Under the pieces are notes generated by a model that did not search any database, had not been told where the DNA came from, and saw only the letters and a list, made by a program, of their open reading frames with translations. Below are positions 7,155 through 9,141 of a DNA stretch of 9,141 nt, piece by piece. Origin of the DNA: Planctomycetota bacterium. GTDB taxonomy: Bacteria > Planctomycetota > UBA11346. Numbering within the stretch: the first letter of the stretch is position 1; each line of letters starts with the position of its first letter. A program made the position numbers and the translations under genes. The stretch spans positions 1-9,141 of the forward strand of contig JAHEDF010000136.1 in NCBI GenBank assembly GCA_024641365.1. Direction: 5' to 3'.

Positions 7155-7280
7155 GCCGCCTCTATCGCCTCTATTGCCCCGCAGGAATCACCCACTGGTA
7201 CGCGCTCTTTACCCTATGACTAGTCCTAATTCAATAAGAGCGTTGCAAGTGAAGCATGTTGCCACGTCGAGGAGTCCTTC
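7155..7280. promoter_or_regulatory. Divergent promoter region between the FHA gene and the exbB-like gene
   Basis: These 126 bases must drive both directions. On the minus strand TTGAAT-17-TAAAGA and on the plus strand TTTACC-17-TCAATA are loose sigma70-like pairs that overlap each other around 7207-7236; neither is convincing alone. Next to the FHA start, the 9-mer CGCCTCTAT is repeated in tandem (7157-7165, 7166-7174). On the transcript this doubles an AGAGGCG sequence near the start codon. Confidence 0.35.
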
Positions 7281-7907
7281 ATGTTAGAATTGTTGCGTGC
7301 CATCATAGATCATGGTGGTTTTACGGTGCTTTTTATAGCCCTTATATCATTGGGCTCTACAACCATTGTGATTGAACGTTGCTGGCGTCTCCTGCCATTA
7401 CGAAAGCAGTTTTTGGCTATTCAACAGCAGTGCCAAGAAACTATGCTAAGGAGTGGTATCTCAGCGACCGTGAATTCTTTATCAGAAAATGACGCCATGT
7501 CGCGGGTGCTAAAAAGCGGTTTGATCATGAGCGAGCGTGGCGCTGATACTATTCGTGCAGCAGCCTTGGGCGCAGCTCAACGGGAAGTGCCTGCCATCGA
7601 ACGCGGATTGAGCCTCATACAAATTGCGTCGCAAATTGCACCGTGGTTAGGGTTGCTCGGAACCGTCGTCGGTTTAATGGAGGTATTTTCCAGCGTTGGT
7701 GATAAGGCCAATGTTACGCATGCCGTTGCAGCTACCGGAATTTATCAAGCACTCGCCTGTACCGTTGCCGGATTAGCAGTCGCCATTGGCACTTATGTTG
7801 CCTACCAAATTTTAGCCGGAATTTCATCACGCTTAATTGATGATTTGGAACATGCCGCAACCGAATTACCAGTTTTCGCAGCCGGTGCTGCGTCGCCAGT
7901 GAAATAA
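7281..7907 (+). CDS. MotA/TolQ/ExbB-family proton channel subunit
   Basis: This 208-residue inner-membrane protein has the three-helix layout of the family: helix 1 at about 13-31, helix 2 at 116-136 and helix 3 at 150-178. WLGLLGTVVGLMEVF (122-136) is the family signature in helix 2, with Thr128 equivalent to the pore Thr of ExbB. ALACTVAGLAVAI (157-169) in helix 3 carries Thr161 at the second conserved Thr position. The cytoplasmic loop between helices 1 and 2 (about 35-110) is the usual size. With its ExbD/TolR partner, 3 bases downstream, it should turn proton-motive force into mechanical work on an envelope protein. Sequence alone does not say whether that is TonB-dependent uptake or a Tol-type role, and no tonB or tolA is seen. 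GAGGAG (7269-7274) lies 6 bases before the ATG. Confidence 0.94.
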   Translation: MLELLRAIIDHGGFTVLFIALISLGSTTIVIERCWRLLPLRKQFLAIQQQCQETMLRSGISATVNSLSENDAMSRVLKSGLIMSERGADTIRAAALGAAQREVPAIERGLSLIQIASQIAPWLGLLGTVVGLMEVFSSVGDKANVTHAVAATGIYQALACTVAGLAVAIGTYVAYQILAGISSRLIDDLEHAATELPVFAAGAASPVK

Positions 7908-7910
7908 ATT

Positions 7911-8306
7911 ATGTCACTACGTCGACGTCATCGCACATCGCGCACTGCCTTAGATTTTACCGCTTTGGTCGATATTGCCTTAGTGTTGGTGGTGTATTTT
8001 GTTTTAGCTAGTCAGGCGGCACAAAGTCGTGATTTACCGGTGTCGTTGCCACAGGCAGGAACGGGCGGAAAACCAGCACCATCAACGGTAGATTTGGTGA
8101 TAGACGCTGGTGGCGTTATGACCTTTAAAGGGAAAACATATGACGTATCGGATCTCGCTCCCTTAGTAGAAAAAAAACCAGTGGTGACTTTATTAGCTGA
8201 TAAAATGGCTCGCCATGGACGCGTTGTTGAAGTGGTTGATGCGTTAAGGAAATTAGGTGTCGAACAAATATATTACGCCACAGCGGCAGGTGTTGAAGAA
8301 TGGTAA
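7911..8306 (+). CDS. ExbD/TolR-family biopolymer transport protein
   Basis: The 131-residue protein has a short basic N-terminus (RRRHRTSR), a single membrane helix (about 17-35, ALVDIALVLVVYFVLA) and a periplasmic domain. Asp21 in the helix matches the essential proton-relay Asp of ExbD/TolR. The end of the periplasmic domain, LLADKMARHGRVVEVVDALR (94-113) then LGVEQIYYAT, matches the family's conserved helix and strand. It starts 3 bases after the stop of the ExbB-like gene and lacks a visible ribosome binding site, so translational coupling is likely. It forms the stator/proton-channel complex with that protein. Confidence 0.93.
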   Translation: MSLRRRHRTSRTALDFTALVDIALVLVVYFVLASQAAQSRDLPVSLPQAGTGGKPAPSTVDLVIDAGGVMTFKGKTYDVSDLAPLVEKKPVVTLLADKMARHGRVVEVVDALRKLGVEQIYYATAAGVEEW

Positions 8307-8345
8307 TGCAAAAAATTACTATACTAATTTAGGACGTGTGATTTT
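8307..8345 (+). promoter_or_regulatory. Leader of trmD with a possible internal promoter
   Basis: This 39-base gap holds TATACT (8320-8325), a good -10 match but without a clear -35 at 16-18 bases. AGGA (8331-8334) lies 11 bases before the trmD start, rather long spacing. trmD may be read from the exbBD transcript, from this weak promoter, or both. Confidence 0.25.
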
Positions 8346-8999
8346 ATGAAAATAGATATTATCACTATTTTTCCCGACCTGTGCCAATCCTATTTGGAAG
8401 CGAGCATTGTAGGACGTGCGCGTCGCCGTGGCATAATTGCTATTGACGCTATTGACCCACGTGCTTGGGCAGGTGGTCGTCATCGTAAAGTAGATGACCG
8501 TCCTTTTGGTGGTGGGCCTGGAATGGTTTTAATGGCTCCACCACTAGCGCACTGTCTTGATTATGTGATGACCAAAAGTGCACGTCCAAAAATAATGATG
8601 ACCTCGCCCCAGGGTGAGAAGCTCAATCAGCAACGAGTACAATCGCTCGCTACTGAATCGCATATAATAATTCTTTGTGGGCATTATGAAGGCATCGATG
8701 ATCGCATTGTAGAATTATATAAGCCGGAATTATTTTCTATTGGCGACTTAATTATCAGTGGCGGTGAGTTAGCGGCTTTAGTATTAGCCGACGCGGTCAC
8801 ACGCTTACAACCAGGTGCATTAGGAAATGCAGAAAGTGCAATTGCGGAAAGTTTTACGGCGGGTGACGAATACGATCACCCAAGTTACACACGACCACGT
8901 GAATTTAGAGGATTAGAAGTTCCTGCTGCTTTAATGTCTGGAGATCATGCTGCGATTGAAAAATGGCGTGCAGCAGAGCGAGCACGTCGTAAAAAATAA
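8346..8999 (+). CDS. trmD: tRNA (guanine37-N1)-methyltransferase TrmD
   Basis: TrmD uses S-adenosylmethionine to methylate N1 of G37, next to the anticodon, in tRNAs with a G at position 36; this prevents +1 frameshifts and is usually essential. The start MKIDIITIFP is typical. Landmarks are RKVDDRPFGGGPGMV (48-61), ILCGHYEGIDDRIVE (109-123) and SIGDLIISGGELAALVLADA (131-150), which builds the SPOUT-class trefoil knot that holds the cofactor. DHPSYTRP (177-184) has Asp177 at the position of the catalytic Asp, and LMSGDHAAIEKWR (196-208) follows. At 217 residues it is shorter than the roughly 240-255 of many homologues; the missing part is the far C-terminal tail. Its neighbours are exbBD-like genes rather than the usual rpsP-rimM-trmD-rplS cluster. 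Confidence 0.97.
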   Translation: MKIDIITIFPDLCQSYLEASIVGRARRRGIIAIDAIDPRAWAGGRHRKVDDRPFGGGPGMVLMAPPLAHCLDYVMTKSARPKIMMTSPQGEKLNQQRVQSLATESHIIILCGHYEGIDDRIVELYKPELFSIGDLIISGGELAALVLADAVTRLQPGALGNAESAIAESFTAGDEYDHPSYTRPREFRGLEVPAALMSGDHAAIEKWRAAERARRKK

Positions 9000-9141
9000 T
9001 AGAACTCACCCCAAAAATACTGACGTCGATCAACTCGGTCTCGGGACGCCCCACCGTCGTTGCCAAAACCTCGAAATAGCTCTGCTATTCCTTCGATCAT
9101 GTCGCCTAGGTGGATGCGCCCGATCCGCTTCGTTGCTCTCG
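9000..9141. repeat. GC-rich sequence after trmD, candidate dispersed repeat cut by the window edge
   Basis: Composition shifts right after the trmD stop: this stretch is roughly 55% G+C against low-to-mid 40s in the neighbouring gene. A hairpin TCGAAATAGC (9071-9080), loop TCT, GCTATT-CCT-TCGA (9084-9096) has ten pairs with a three-base bulge. CCTAGG and GACGTC palindromes are also present. One plus-strand frame (9001 onward) and one minus-strand frame are open for long stretches, but both translations are rich in Arg, Ser and Cys and look non-coding. No gene, terminator or rplS start is seen. Calling it a dispersed repeat is inference from composition and structure. Confidence 0.4.

Noticed and set aside
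6970..7287. Plus-strand 105-codon frame
   Set aside because: It lies antisense to the FHA gene, whose motifs are unmistakable, and runs into the start of the exbB-like gene.
9001..9141. Open plus-strand frame after trmD as a new gene
   Set aside because: It has no start codon with a ribosome binding site, and the translation is Arg/Ser/Cys-rich like non-coding GC-rich sequence; opposite-strand frames are equally open.

Overview
The window looks like chromosomal DNA from a moderately AT-rich bacterium of the PVC group (Planctomycetota, Lentisphaerota or Verrucomicrobiota). The basis is a large secreted protein with a planctomycete-type cytochrome c motif followed by DUF1592/DUF1588-like regions, next to two secreted SGNH-type acetylesterases. 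That combination is typical of PVC polysaccharide degraders. Phylum-level assignment is inference; no rRNA or tRNA gene is visible.

Left half (1-5838), all on the minus strand. Reading right to left: a 621-residue sialate O-acetylesterase-like enzyme closed by a clear hairpin terminator (about 3858-3894); a roughly 580-base gap with promoter- and operator-like sequence; a 350-residue SASA-type carbohydrate esterase; and, 35 bases later, the cytochrome/DUF1592 protein, which runs off the left edge. The last two probably form one operon. All three have signal peptides and should act outside the cytoplasmic membrane. They probably belong to a glycan-handling locus in which acetyl groups are removed by the esterases. 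The role of the cytochrome protein is unknown.

Middle (5839-7280). A 399-base divergent intergenic region holds a perfect 20-bp inverted repeat with a 6-nt loop and a 12-bp tandem repeat, neither explained by the neighbouring genes. It is followed by a small secreted protein of unknown function (+) and a single-domain FHA phosphopeptide-binding protein (-). These two genes converge, with a small hairpin between them.

Right half (7281-9141), plus strand. An ExbB/TolQ-type and an ExbD/TolR-type proton-channel pair, 3 bases apart, are followed by trmD (tRNA m1G37 methyltransferase). The usual trmD neighbours rpsP, rimM and rplS are not seen in the window. The last 140 or so bases after trmD are visibly richer in GC, contain a hairpin, and look like the start of a dispersed repeat or a different sequence element cut by the window edge.

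No CRISPR array, intact insertion sequence, prophage gene or recognisable defence system is visible. The most unusual items are the long hairpin at 6028-6073, the GC-rich element after trmD, and the divergent active-site motifs of the two esterases.
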